Shown: one piece after another, positions 1-9,328 of the stretch
Position numbering within the stretch: the stretch's first letter is position 1
Layout of the letters: each line of letters opens with the position of its first letter
From: JBFWQM01 sp050249455
GTDB taxonomy: Bacteria > Pseudomonadota > Alphaproteobacteria > MPNO01 > VGEU01
Direction of reading: 5' to 3'
Assembly: GCA_050249455.1 (NCBI GenBank)
Contig: JBFWQM010000070.1
Coordinates: forward strand, 1-22,161
Length of the DNA: 22,161 nucleotides
Program-made: the position numbers and the translations under genes
The notes under the pieces: model-generated
What the model was told of the DNA's origin: nothing
Databases searched by the model: none
The model's input: only the letters and a program-made list of their open reading frames with translations

Positions 1-1183
1 TCAGCTCGGTCAGGCTATCTAAGTTGTGGACCGGGCGGAATTCGTCAACAAAGGGCAGGATCGCCCGGATGCCCTGCGATTTGGGCTCGAAGCCCTCGAA
101 CCGCAAGAGCGGGTTGAGCCAGATCAGGCGCCGGCACGACTTGTGCAGCCGCTCCATCTCCAGCGCCAGGCCGCGGCCGGCGTCGCGGTCGAGTCCGTCG
201 GAGATCAGCAGCACCACCGCGCCCTGGCCCAGCACGCGGCGCGACCAGTCGTGGTTGAAGCTGCGCAGCGCCTCGCCGATCCGGGTGCCGCCCGACCAGT
301 CCTCCACCACGCCGGAGACCTTCGACAGGGCGACGTCGACGTCCTTGTGGCGCAAATAGCGCGTCACGTTCGTCAGCCGGGTGCCAAAAAGGAAAGTGTG
401 CACCCGGTCGCGGTCGTTGGTCAGGGTGTGCATGAAGTGGATGAACATGCGCGTGTAGCGCGCCATCGACCCGGAGATGTCGCACAGTATGACCAGCGGC
501 GGCGGCCGCGTCTTCTTGCGCCGGAAGGTCAGCGGGATGCCGGCGCCGCCCTGGCGCATCGCGGCGCGCAAGGTGCGGCGCATGTCGATCCGGGCGCGAC
601 GCGGCGAGGATTCGAAGCGGCGCGTCGCGATCTCGGCGATCGGCAGGCGCATGCGCGCGATCTGTTGCTTGGCGCGGTTGATCTCGTCGGCCGACATCTC
701 CTCGAAGTCCATGGTCTGCAGGACCTCGCTGGCCGACGCGGTCATCGCCGCGTCGAACTCGATCTCCTTCTCGCGCTCCTCCTCGAGCTCGGGCTCGTCG
801 CCCTTCTGCTGCATCGCCTCGACCAGCCGGCGGCTCGGCTGCATCTGCTCGGGCGGGGGCTCGGTGACGAACTCCGGCAGCAGGATGCCCATCATCCGTT
901 CCAGGATGCGGGGATCCTTCCAGAAGATGTGGAACGCCTGGTCGAACAGGTCGTGCTGGTCGCGCCGGTTGACGAACACCGCGTGCAGCGCCCAGTAGAA
1001 GTCGGACCGGCTGGTGACGCCGACCTCGCGCACCGCGCTGACCGCGTCGATCACCTTGCCGGGGCCGATCGGCAGCCCGGCGGCGCGCAGGATGCGCGCG
1101 AAGTGCATGATGTTTACGACGAGCTTGGAGCCTTCGAGCCTCTCGAAGACTTCCAGCGCGCTCGGGCGGGACGGCTCGGCCAT
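1..1183 (-). CDS. coxE: CoxE-like VWA-domain protein, 3' end cut by window edge
   Basis: This is a von Willebrand factor A protein of the CoxE family, a cytoplasmic partner of MoxR-type ATPases. In CO dehydrogenase clusters CoxD and CoxE are needed to mature the Mo/Cu active site. The reading frame is open for 394 codons from the ATG at 1183 to the window edge, with no stop seen, so the C-terminus is missing. Family members are about 400 residues, so little is lost. The VWA domain occupies the C-terminal half. Its metal-site motif DISGS lies at residues 235-239, and the later T in SGGTRIGEA and the D in LLISDGLDRD fit the rest of the MIDAS. The middle has an acidic stretch (about residues 130-145). 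The start overlaps the coxD stop as TGATG, so the two are translationally coupled. The pair may serve the neighbouring coxSLM enzyme, though D/E pairs also serve other targets. Confidence 0.9.
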   Translation of the reverse strand, partial: MAEPSRPSALEVFERLEGSKLVVNIMHFARILRAAGLPIGPGKVIDAVSAVREVGVTSRSDFYWALHAVFVNRRDQHDLFDQAFHIFWKDPRILERMMGILLPEFVTEPPPEQMQPSRRLVEAMQQKGDEPELEEEREKEIEFDAAMTASASEVLQTMDFEEMSADEINRAKQQIARMRLPIAEIATRRFESSPRRARIDMRRTLRAAMRQGGAGIPLTFRRKKTRPPPLVILCDISGSMARYTRMFIHFMHTLTNDRDRVHTFLFGTRLTNVTRYLRHKDVDVALSKVSGVVEDWSGGTRIGEALRSFNHDWSRRVLGQGAVVLLISDGLDRDAGRGLALEMERLHKSCRRLIWLNPLLRFEGFEPKSQGIRAILPFVDEFRPVHNLDSLTEL

Positions 1184-2130
1184 CACCGGCTCGCGGCGAG
1201 CTCCGCCTTCACCTGGCTCAGGATGGAGGCGGCCTCGCTGCCGCGGATCTTCTCGATGTCGTCCTGGTACTTGAGCAGGACGCCGAGCGTGGCGTTGATC
1301 GTCTCCGGGTCGAGATCGAGCTTGTCGAGCTGCACCAGCGCGTTGGTCCAGTCGATCGTCTCGGCGACGCCGGGCAGCTTGAACAGGTCCTTCTTGCGCA
1401 GCGCCTGGACGAACGCGACGATGCTGCGGGTCAGCTCCTGGGCGACGCCGGGCACCTTGATATTGACGATCTCGCGCTCGCGCTTCGCGTCGGGGTAGTC
1501 GACCCAGTAGTAGAAGCAGCGCCGCTTGATCGCGTCGTGGATCTCGCGCGTGCGGTTCGAGGTGATGATGACGATCGGCGGCTCCTTGGCCTTGACCGTC
1601 CCGATCTCGGGGATCGTCACCTGGAAGTCCGACAGGACCTCGAGCAGGAACGCCTCGAACGGCTCGTCGGTGCGGTCGAGCTCGTCGATCAGCAGCACCG
1701 GCGCCTTGCCGGAGACGTCGGGCTCCAGCGCCTGGAGCAGGGGGCGCTTGATCAGGAAGCGTTCGGAGAAGATGCCTTCCTCGATCGCGCTGCGGTCGCG
1801 GTCGCCGGCCGCCTCGGCGATCCGGATCTCGATCATCTGCAGGCTGTAGTTCCACTCGTACACCGCCGAGGCGACGTCGAGGCCCTCGTAGCACTGCAGG
1901 CGGATCAGGCGGCGGCCCAGCGTCTCGGACAGCACCTTGCCGATCTCGGTCTTGCCGACGCCAGCCTCGCCTTCGAGGAACAGCGGCCGGCCGAGCTTCA
2001 GCGCGAGGTAGAGGGCCGTCGCCAGCGACCGGTCGGCGACGTAGCGGCCTTGGGACAACAGATCGACGACGGAATCGACGGACTCGGGGAGGGGAGAGCT
2101 CATTACTGCCGTATCGGGAACTTGCTGCAT
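1183..2130 (-). CDS. coxD: CoxD-like MoxR-family AAA+ ATPase
   Basis: This is a MoxR-type AAA+ ATPase. With its VWA partner it remodels metalloenzymes; in the CO dehydrogenase system CoxD helps insert sulfur and copper at the Mo site. Numbering from the ATG at 2130, Walker A is GEAGVGKTE (54-62), Walker B is VLLIDELD (145-152), and sensor 1 is the N of ITSN (192), followed by RTREIHDAIKRR, which carries the arginine-finger region. The length of about 315 residues is normal for the family. The start is uncertain: an in-frame GTG lies at 2136 and another ATG at 2103, and none has a strong ribosome-binding site. The coxE start overlaps its stop. An intrinsic terminator on the same strand ends only about 13 bases upstream of the ATG, so expression must come from read-through of coxM or from a promoter within the terminator region. 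Confidence 0.93.
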   Translation of the reverse strand: MQQVPDTAVMSSPLPESVDSVVDLLSQGRYVADRSLATALYLALKLGRPLFLEGEAGVGKTEIGKVLSETLGRRLIRLQCYEGLDVASAVYEWNYSLQMIEIRIAEAAGDRDRSAIEEGIFSERFLIKRPLLQALEPDVSGKAPVLLIDELDRTDEPFEAFLLEVLSDFQVTIPEIGTVKAKEPPIVIITSNRTREIHDAIKRRCFYYWVDYPDAKREREIVNIKVPGVAQELTRSIVAFVQALRKKDLFKLPGVAETIDWTNALVQLDKLDLDPETINATLGVLLKYQDDIEKIRGSEAASILSQVKAELAASR

Positions 2131-2142
2131 CGCCACACTATC

Positions 2143-2181
2143 AAAAAAGAGATGGGGAGACCGAACGTTTTCGGCCTCCCC
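2143..2181 (-). terminator. Rho-independent terminator between coxM and coxD
   Basis: Read on the minus strand, an arm at 2181-2170 (GGGGAGGCCGAA) and an arm at 2165-2154 (TTCGGTCTCCCC) form a 12-pair stem with one G-U pair and the tetraloop AACG. A short ATCTC and then six T residues (2148-2143) follow. This is a textbook intrinsic terminator for transcripts leaving coxM. It sits immediately before coxD, so it either ends the coxSLM mRNA or works as a partial terminator that lowers coxDE expression. Confidence 0.8.
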
Positions 2182-2190
2182 CTAACCATC

Positions 2191-2210
2191 GTCCGGCCCT
2201 GAGGCCGGAC
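2191..2210 (-). repeat. Perfect 8-bp inverted repeat in the coxM 3' region
   Basis: GTCCGGCC (2191-2198) and GGCCGGAC (2203-2210) pair perfectly around a four-base loop. It lies between the coxM stop and the U-tract terminator and has no T-run of its own. It could stabilise the 3' end of the coxSLM message or help RNA polymerase pause. Confidence 0.55.
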
Positions 2211-2228
2211 GCAACCGCCCCTTCCGGC

Positions 2229-3026
2229 TCAGCCCGCGGCTTCGGCGACCGCGCGCTTGGCCATCACGGTGACCAGATGGGCGCGGTATTCCGCCGAGGC
2301 GTGGATGTCGCTGTTCAGGTTGCCGGCCGGGACCTTGATGTTCTCGACCGCCGCCGGCGCGAAATTGCCCGCCAGCGCCTTTTCCATGTCGGGCACGCGG
2401 AACGCGCACGGGCCGGCCCCGGTCACCGCCACCCGCACGTCGTTGCCGGTCTTGGCGACGAACACGCCGACCACGGCGTAACGCGAGGCCGGGTTGGGGA
2501 ACTTCATGTAGCCGGCCTTGTCGGGGACCGGGAAGTCGAACTTGGTGATCATCTCGCCGGGCTCGAGCGCGGTTTCGAAGATGCCCTTGAAGAAGTCGTC
2601 GGCCTTGATGGTCCGCTTGTTGGTGTGGATGGTCGCGCCGCAGCCCAGCACGCCGGCCGGGTAGTCGGCCGCCGGATCGCTGTTGGCGACCGAGCCGCCG
2701 ATGGTGCCGCGGTTGCGCACCTGCGGGTCGCCAATCAGGCCGGCCAGCTTGGCCAGCGCCGGGATCGCCTTCTTGACGTCGGCGGACGCCGCGACGACCG
2801 CGTGGCGGGTCATCGCGCCGATGGTCAGCGTCTTGCCCGACACCGTGATGCCGTCGAGGCCGGGAATGGCGCCCAGGTCGACCACGTCGGACGGCTTGGC
2901 CAGCCGCTGCTTCAGGGTCGGCAGGAGCGTCATGCCGCCCGACATGAACTTGCCGTCCTCCGCCGAGGTGACCGCCTTGACGGCGTCTTCGACTGAGGCG
3001 GCCTTCTTGTAGTTGAAGTCGTACAT
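2229..3026 (-). CDS. coxM: CoxM-like FAD-binding medium subunit of a molybdenum hydroxylase
   Basis: This is the FAD subunit of a xanthine-oxidase-family molybdenum hydroxylase. It takes electrons from the CoxS iron-sulfur clusters and passes them to the electron acceptor. The 265-residue protein starts at the ATG at 3026, behind a purine-rich GAGGGAGAG site. The FAD-binding signatures are visible: GGMTLLP at residues 30-36 and RNRGTIGGSVA around 104-114, followed by a DPAAD segment (117-121). The C-terminal CO-dehydrogenase-flavoprotein domain follows, and the length matches the family (about 265-290). The coxL stop is 20 bases upstream, so the two are co-transcribed. Placing M last in the order S-L-M is typical of form II clusters; form I clusters are M-S-L. 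An out-of-frame long ORF covers much of coxL upstream, but only this part is real. Confidence 0.95.
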   Translation of the reverse strand: MYDFNYKKAASVEDAVKAVTSAEDGKFMSGGMTLLPTLKQRLAKPSDVVDLGAIPGLDGITVSGKTLTIGAMTRHAVVAASADVKKAIPALAKLAGLIGDPQVRNRGTIGGSVANSDPAADYPAGVLGCGATIHTNKRTIKADDFFKGIFETALEPGEMITKFDFPVPDKAGYMKFPNPASRYAVVGVFVAKTGNDVRVAVTGAGPCAFRVPDMEKALAGNFAPAAVENIKVPAGNLNSDIHASAEYRAHLVTVMAKRAVAEAAG

Positions 3027-3046
3027 CGCTCTCTCCCTCGCCGGAG

Positions 3047-5416
<2,370 letters not shown>

Positions 5417-5420
5417 GGCT

Positions 5421-5897
5421 TCAGGCCTTCATCAGGGGGAAGGCCGCCATGATCGCCTTGACGATGTTGTGGTAGCCGGTGCAACGGCAGAAGTTGCCCT
5501 CCAGCTCGTGCCGCACCGTCTTCTCTTCCAGGGTCGGCTCGCCCTTGTGGCGGTCGACGATGCCGATCGCGGCCATCACCATGCCGGGGGTGCAGAAGCC
5601 GCACTGCAGCGCGTGATGCTCGCGGAACATCGCCTGCATCGGGTGCAGCTCGCCGTTCTTGGCGAGGCCCTCGATCGTGGTGACGTCGGCGCCCTCAAGC
5701 TGCACCGCCAGGATGGTGCAGGACTTGATCGGCTTGCCGTTGATGTGGACGACGCAGGCGCCGCACTGGGTCGTGTCGCAACCGACATGGGTGCCGGTCA
5801 GGCCCAGCTTCTCGCGCAGATACTGGACGAGCAGGGTGCGGTTCTCGCACTCGGCCGACACCTTCTTGCCGTTCACGGACATTGAAACGGTTGGCAT
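5421..5897 (-). CDS. coxS: CoxS-like [2Fe-2S] small subunit
   Basis: This is the iron-sulfur subunit that carries electrons from the molybdenum site to the flavin. The ATG at 5897 was chosen because AAGGAGAGG precedes it at good spacing, giving 158 residues. An in-frame ATG at 5948 lacks a binding site and would add 17 residues rich in arginine and cysteine. The N-terminal ferredoxin-like domain has cysteines at 40, 45, 48 and 60 (GCDTTQCGACVV then C). The C-terminal helical domain has CGFC (99-102) and CRC (137-139), which bind the second cluster. All eight ligands are present. It is the first gene of the S-L-M run, with four bases to coxL, and has its own likely promoter. Confidence 0.95.
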   Translation of the reverse strand: MPTVSMSVNGKKVSAECENRTLLVQYLREKLGLTGTHVGCDTTQCGACVVHINGKPIKSCTILAVQLEGADVTTIEGLAKNGELHPMQAMFREHHALQCGFCTPGMVMAAIGIVDRHKGEPTLEEKTVRHELEGNFCRCTGYHNIVKAIMAAFPLMKA

Positions 5898-6028
5898 TGA
5901 CCTCTCCTTGTGACGCCGGGTCGTCTCCCTGCACCGGCATGCCTTCATTCGCCACCCACGGCCGCACCACGGGATCGAGACCGTTTTTCAGCTTGTTGGC
6001 CGTCTCGGCGGGGACGCGTCGTGGGGGA

Positions 6029-6057
6029 AGTATTCATGGGGTGCGACAGCCGGTCAA
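6029..6057 (-). promoter_or_regulatory. Likely sigma-70-type promoter for coxSLM
   Basis: On the minus strand TTGACC (6057-6052, five of six to consensus) is followed by 17 bases and then AATACT (6034-6029, four of six). This would start transcription near 6022 and leave a leader of about 125 bases before the coxS ATG. It lies in the 193-base gap behind coxG, so coxSLM can be transcribed independently of coxG. Prediction by eye only. Confidence 0.5.
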
Positions 6058-6090
6058 GTTCGCTGCCGGTGGTCGCACACCGCTGAATTA

Positions 6091-6780
6091 TCAGCCGCCG
6101 GTGAAAAGGACAAGCAGGATGACGACGATCACGACGAGACCGCCGACCCACACCAGCGGGCTCAGGCCCTTCGCGGGCTCGGGTGGCGGCGGCGGCGGGA
6201 CCGGCTTGGTCTCGACCGCCGGCGGCGGCGTCGCGGGCGCTGCCGGAGTCGGCTCCGTCGTCGGCGGCGGCGGTGGCGGCGTGACCGCGGGGGCCGCAGC
6301 CGGCGCGGCGGCGGCCGGCGCCGGCGCCGCGGCGGGCGCGGCCTCGCCGACGACGGCGGCGAACTTGCCGAAGAAATCGTCCGCCATCTTGCGCGCGGTC
6401 GAATCAATCAGTCGCGAGCCGATCTGCGCGAGCTTGCCGCCGACGGTTGCCTTCGCGGTGTAGCTCAGCACGGTGTCGCTGCCGTCCTCGCGCAGGTTCA
6501 CCGAGGCGCCGCCCTTGGCGAAGCCGGCGACGCCGCCGGTGCCTTCGCCGCTGATGGTGTAGCTCTCGGGCGGGTTGATGTCGGTGATCGTCACCTTGCC
6601 GGAAAACTTCGCCGACACCGGTCCGACGCGCGAGGAAACCTTGGCCCGCATCTCGGTGTCGGAATCCTTCACCAGCTCCTCGCAGCCGGGGATGCACTGC
6701 TTGAGGATCTCGGCGTCGTTGAGCGCCTGCCAGACCTTTTCGCGGGGAGCCGGAATCCGGTATTCGCCGGTCATATCCAT
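6091..6780 (-). CDS. coxG: CoxG-like SRPBCC protein with C-terminal membrane anchor
   Basis: This is a CoxG-family protein of the START/SRPBCC fold. CoxG is reported to tether CO dehydrogenase to the cytoplasmic membrane and to shuttle menaquinone. Residues 1 to about 147 form the SRPBCC domain (start MDMTGEYRIPAPREKVW, then LNDAEILKQCIPGCEEL, a family hallmark). An alanine- and proline-rich linker of about 60 residues follows, with poly-Pro runs. A hydrophobic helix spans 208-226 near the C-terminus. The build fits a cytoplasmic lipid-binding head on a flexible stalk. It lies 193 bases upstream of coxS on the same strand and 105 bases behind the CII-like gene. The start at 6780 has a GAGGA site about 10 bases before it; an ATG two codons later is also possible. 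Confidence 0.9.
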   Translation of the reverse strand: MDMTGEYRIPAPREKVWQALNDAEILKQCIPGCEELVKDSDTEMRAKVSSRVGPVSAKFSGKVTITDINPPESYTISGEGTGGVAGFAKGGASVNLREDGSDTVLSYTAKATVGGKLAQIGSRLIDSTARKMADDFFGKFAAVVGEAAPAAAPAPAAAAPAAAPAVTPPPPPPTTEPTPAAPATPPPAVETKPVPPPPPPEPAKGLSPLVWVGGLVVIVVILLVLFTGG

Positions 6781-6885
6781 AGTGGCGTAAATCCTCTTCT
6801 GGCCAAGACGAAGCGCGGAGGGAAACTAGTCGCTCGACCGGAACTGGGCAAGGACCGGCGGCCGTCGGCCGCGAACGCGGGCGCC

Positions 6886-7347
6886 TCAACGCTTGTCGAG
6901 GCGCACGCGGACCAGGGCCAGTGCCCGTTCGGCGGCGCGGATGTGCCCGTCGATCGCCGCCTTGCGCGGCCCTTCCGGCACGCGCGCGTCGTCCTGCGCG
7001 CGCTCGATCTCGGCAAGCGCGGTGGTCGCTTCCGCGATGGCCTCGATCGCGATGCGCATCACGCCGTCGGCGGGCGCGTCCGACGGCGAATCGACCTTGG
7101 GTATGGCGACGAACGGCGACGACGACAGCAACGCGTCGACCAGGCGGATGTCGGGCGCCTCGCGCAGCAGCGCGACGATCTCGTCGGGACGGAACGGGAC
7201 GCGGCCGATCAGCCGCGCGTGGAAGGTGGCGTACTTCATGCCGAGCGCGCGCGCGACGTCCTTCGCCGAATAGCGCTTCTCCTCCACGAGGACGCGATAG
7301 GCGGCGCGCGCGAATCCGTCCGTGGCGTGCGACCAGGCGTGAGACAT
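6886..7347 (-). CDS. Phage-CII-like small DNA-binding regulator (tentative)
   Basis: This is a 153-residue protein that resembles the phage regulatory protein CII (CP76) family in its first half: ARAAYRVLVEEKRYSAKD, then VARALGMKYATFHARLIGR, which reads as a helix-turn-helix, then a segment ending VDALLSS. The second half (about 90-150) is helical and alanine-rich (AIAEATTALAEIERA) and could be a dimerisation coiled coil. No phage genes surround it. It is on the same strand as coxG, 105 bases upstream, and may form part of that transcript, possibly as its regulator, but this is inference. The ATG at 7347 lacks a strong ribosome-binding site. Two tandem perfect hairpins sit in its leader. The family assignment rests on recall of sequence style, not on a search. 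Confidence 0.65.
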   Translation of the reverse strand: MSHAWSHATDGFARAAYRVLVEEKRYSAKDVARALGMKYATFHARLIGRVPFRPDEIVALLREAPDIRLVDALLSSSPFVAIPKVDSPSDAPADGVMRIAIEAIAEATTALAEIERAQDDARVPEGPRKAAIDGHIRAAERALALVRVRLDKR

Positions 7348-7887
7348 ATTCCGTTACCCGTACCACGGCGGCCGGAATGGCCGCCTTCGGCTTCGAACGG
7401 CGCGAAGCCACGCCCCCAATGGCACCCCGGCCGGCGCGCGATGCGCCGCCATGTGCCGCGCCGCCACCCGCCGGCTGCCACGCTTCAAGTTTGGGTCGCT
7501 TGGTTCGACGTTTCAATCGTTCCGTGCCGCCTCGCGGCATGGCGCGACGGGGCTGCGCGTTGTGCGCAAGCCCTTGGGGTTTACTTTGGCGGCCAGTTCG
7601 ACGGCAGGCCATGGCGGCGGCGGCCGCCCGCTGGCCGGCTGCCTCGCGTTGGTTCGGGCCTTGCCGAACTGTGTAGGGATATCAATGCATTCCTTCCGCC
7701 CATTCACGATCCAGGCGCGCCTGCCGAGCGAGGCTGGGGAAAGTCCGTCGCCGCGAAGTACAGTTACTCTCTAACTCGTCCCAAGGCATCGCGAATGGTT
7801 CGCATTCCGTTAAAAAACAATGCACATCGCTCGCGAAGAGTGTTAAAGTAATGCAACAAAAAAGCGTTGGGGGAGGGAGTATGGGCG
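7348..7887. other. Divergent intergenic region without a supported gene
   Basis: These 540 bases separate the CII-like gene (leftward) from the double cold-shock gene (rightward). The first half is GC-rich and shows only overlapping open frames without family features. The last 130 bases are AT-richer. They include a small hairpin (GAATG and CATTC around 7795-7809), GTTAAAAAACAATG and GTTAAAGTAATGCAAC, and probably contain the cold-shock gene promoter and a cold-responsive leader. I could not fix a convincing -35/-10 pair. Confidence 0.5.
7367..7409 (-). promoter_or_regulatory. Two tandem perfect hairpins in the leader of the CII-like gene
   Basis: GGCGGCC (7367-7373) pairs with GGCCGCC (7379-7385) around five bases. 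GGCTTCG (7389-7395) pairs with CGAAGCC (7403-7409) around seven bases. They lie 20 and 42 bases upstream of the ATG at 7347. They may be a dyad operator for the gene's own product or a structured 5' leader. High GC content makes chance 7-bp palindromes fairly common. Confidence 0.35.
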
Positions 7888-8427
7888 TTGGAACAGACCG
7901 GCACAGCAGTTGAAGCAGTAGGCATCAATCAGATCCGGGGCGTCGTTAAGTGGTTTAACGGCGTCAAGGGCTACGGCTTCGTGACGCCCGACGACGGTGC
8001 GCCCGACATATTCCTGCATATGACCGTGCTGCGGCAGGCCGGCTACCAGCGCCTGCTGCCGGGCTCGACCGTGGTGTGCGACGTCGTCCGCGGCGCCAAG
8101 GGGCTCCAGGTCCTACGCATCCACGGCGTGGACGAAAGCACCGCCCAGCCGGAATCCGACGCTTCCGAACCGCCGCCGCGGTTCATGCCGCCCGAGCCGC
8201 CGGAACCGCATGGCGACTTCATGGCCGCCACGGTGAAATGGTTCAATCCGCACAAGGGCTACGGCTTCGTCTGCCCGACGCACGAGGACGCGGACATCTT
8301 CGTCCACATGGTGATCGTGCGCCGTGCCGGCCTTACCGGCTTGGTCACCGGGCAGACCGTCCAGGTCCGGGTCGCCAACGGACCCAAGGGCCTGCAGGCC
8401 ACCGAGATCCGCGTCACCGCCGGCTGA
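7888..8427 (+). CDS. Double cold-shock-domain protein, non-ATG start
   Basis: This protein of about 179 residues has two cold-shock (OB-fold) nucleic-acid-binding domains. Domain 1 spans about 15-82 with GVVKWFNGVKGYGFVTP and DIFLHM. Domain 2 spans about 112-178 with ATVKWFNPHKGYGFVCP and DIFVHM. An acidic/proline linker (84-110) joins them. Two-domain cold-shock proteins are common in alphaproteobacteria and act as RNA chaperones. No in-frame ATG exists before domain 1. I chose TTG at 7888 because GGGAGGGAG lies about nine bases upstream; TTG at 7867 is an alternative. The ATG at 7881, right behind that site, is out of frame and opens only ten codons. This means a true non-ATG start, a short overlapping leader ORF or a one-base sequence error. 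Confidence 0.85.
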   Translation: MEQTGTAVEAVGINQIRGVVKWFNGVKGYGFVTPDDGAPDIFLHMTVLRQAGYQRLLPGSTVVCDVVRGAKGLQVLRIHGVDESTAQPESDASEPPPRFMPPEPPEPHGDFMAATVKWFNPHKGYGFVCPTHEDADIFVHMVIVRRAGLTGLVTGQTVQVRVANGPKGLQATEIRVTAG

Positions 8428-8831
8428 TCCTGCGGATCGCGCCGGATGCGGACAGGGGCGGGGCCGCAATCCGCCCTGTTCAATCCCGATGGTTGGTTGC
8501 GGATAACGTTGAGTTGGCCGTCGATTCAATAGCTTGTGCGAATTTCTTAACTTTGTAACGAACGTCGTGACCCGGGGCGCGTCCGGCGACAGTCCGTTCA
8601 GCGCGCGACGGGATCGCTTCATCCCAAGAAAAAGAGAAAGTCACACGCGCACTCGATCGGCGAATCCGGCGCGCGCGGTCGGCACTCAAGAACGTCGTCT
8701 GCCCGGCCATGTCCCGCTGCTGCAGAAGCAGGTCGCGCGCCTCTACGACGCTATCGCTTGAAAAGATCATAGCGACTAAAATATCGTAAAATCAGTAATA
8801 TATAAAAATAACTTAAACTATCGAAGAAGAT
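8428..8831. other. Intergenic stretch with an AT-rich end, no supported gene
   Basis: These 404 bases lie between the cold-shock gene and the 3' end of the HxlR gene. Just behind the cold-shock stop is a weak hairpin (GATCC-TGC-GGATC). The middle has open frames on both strands (for example 8534-8761 on plus), but none has a binding site or recognisable protein pattern. The last 75 bases (about 8757-8834) are very AT-rich for this genome, with several A/T runs. They follow the end of the leftward HxlR gene, where a Rho-independent or A/T-driven stop might act, but there is no clean stem. Confidence 0.5.
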
Positions 8832-9206
8832 TTAGCGCACGCGCTCGGCGGTTGGCCGCACATAAGTGCGGCGCGCCTCGACGATGGCGGGGCGGTGGGC
8901 GGCGGCCCAGCGGACGAGCGCCTCCATCGGCTCCAACAGGCTGCGGCCAAGCGGCGTCAAAGCGTAATCCACCCGCGGCGGGATCGTCGGATAGACGGTG
9001 CGCGAGACCAGCCCGTTCTCCTCCAGCCGGCGCAGGGTCTGCGCCAGGCTGCGCTGCGACACGTCGCCGATGTCGCGCTTCAGCTCGGTGAAGCGGCGGA
9101 CGCCGCCGGCGAGCGCATGCAGCACCAGAAGGCTCCAGCGGTCGGCGATCCGGTCCAGCACGTCGCGGATCGGGCAAAGGCTGCCATCGGTGGATTGGTC
9201 GGTCAT
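8832..9206 (-). CDS. HxlR-family winged-helix transcriptional regulator
   Basis: This is a 124-residue HxlR-type MarR-like regulator. The core matches the family closely: CPIRDVLDRIADRW (11-24), LVLHALAGGVRRFTELKRDI, then QRSLAQTLRRLEENGLVSR (51-69), which is the recognition helix, then a wing with PPRVDYALTPLGRSL. Cys11 in the CP motif is the residue used for thiol-based sensing in some relatives such as HypR and YodB. The ATG at 9206 was preferred over an upstream ATG at 9287 because the longer form adds a basic non-family tail, and a weak GGGA site sits in front. It diverges from the Bcr/CflA exporter gene, so it probably controls that gene and itself from the shared 150-base promoter region. 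Confidence 0.92.
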   Translation of the reverse strand: MTDQSTDGSLCPIRDVLDRIADRWSLLVLHALAGGVRRFTELKRDIGDVSQRSLAQTLRRLEENGLVSRTVYPTIPPRVDYALTPLGRSLLEPMEALVRWAAAHRPAIVEARRTYVRPTAERVR

Positions 9207-9271
9207 CGTCGTTCCCAGCTCGTGCGCCTGCCGGGCCCGCCGCTTGGTGCGACGGTTACCGGTGCGGATTT

Positions 9272-9328
9272 TTGCATCGACATGCACATATATCTATCAA
9301 TGGCAGAAGTGTAAATCACTCTCTGATT
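9272..9328 (+). promoter_or_regulatory. Candidate exporter promoter with downstream dyad operator
   Basis: TTGCAT (9272-9277), 17 bases, then TATCAA (9295-9300) is a plausible plus-strand promoter. Just behind it AATCA (9314-9318) and TGATT (9324-9328) form a perfect dyad with a five-base spacer, placed near the expected start point, where a repressor such as the divergent HxlR protein could bind. The region is AT-rich compared with its flanks. Confidence 0.4.

Noticed and set aside
26..1498. 490-residue plus-strand open frame across coxE and coxD
   Set aside because: It is an antisense shadow caused by high GC content, with arginine/alanine-rich low-complexity sequence and no family features. 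The minus frame has a MIDAS motif and AAA+ motifs.
6404..7612. 402-residue minus-strand frame over coxG and the CII-like gene
   Set aside because: It lies out of frame with both genes on the same strand and has a biased composition.
8534..8761. 75-residue plus-strand ORF whose end reads VPLLQKQVARLYDAIA, like a recombinase tail
   Set aside because: There is no ribosome-binding site, no recombinase catalytic part and no neighbours of mobile origin. The likeness covers under 20 residues and is too weak.
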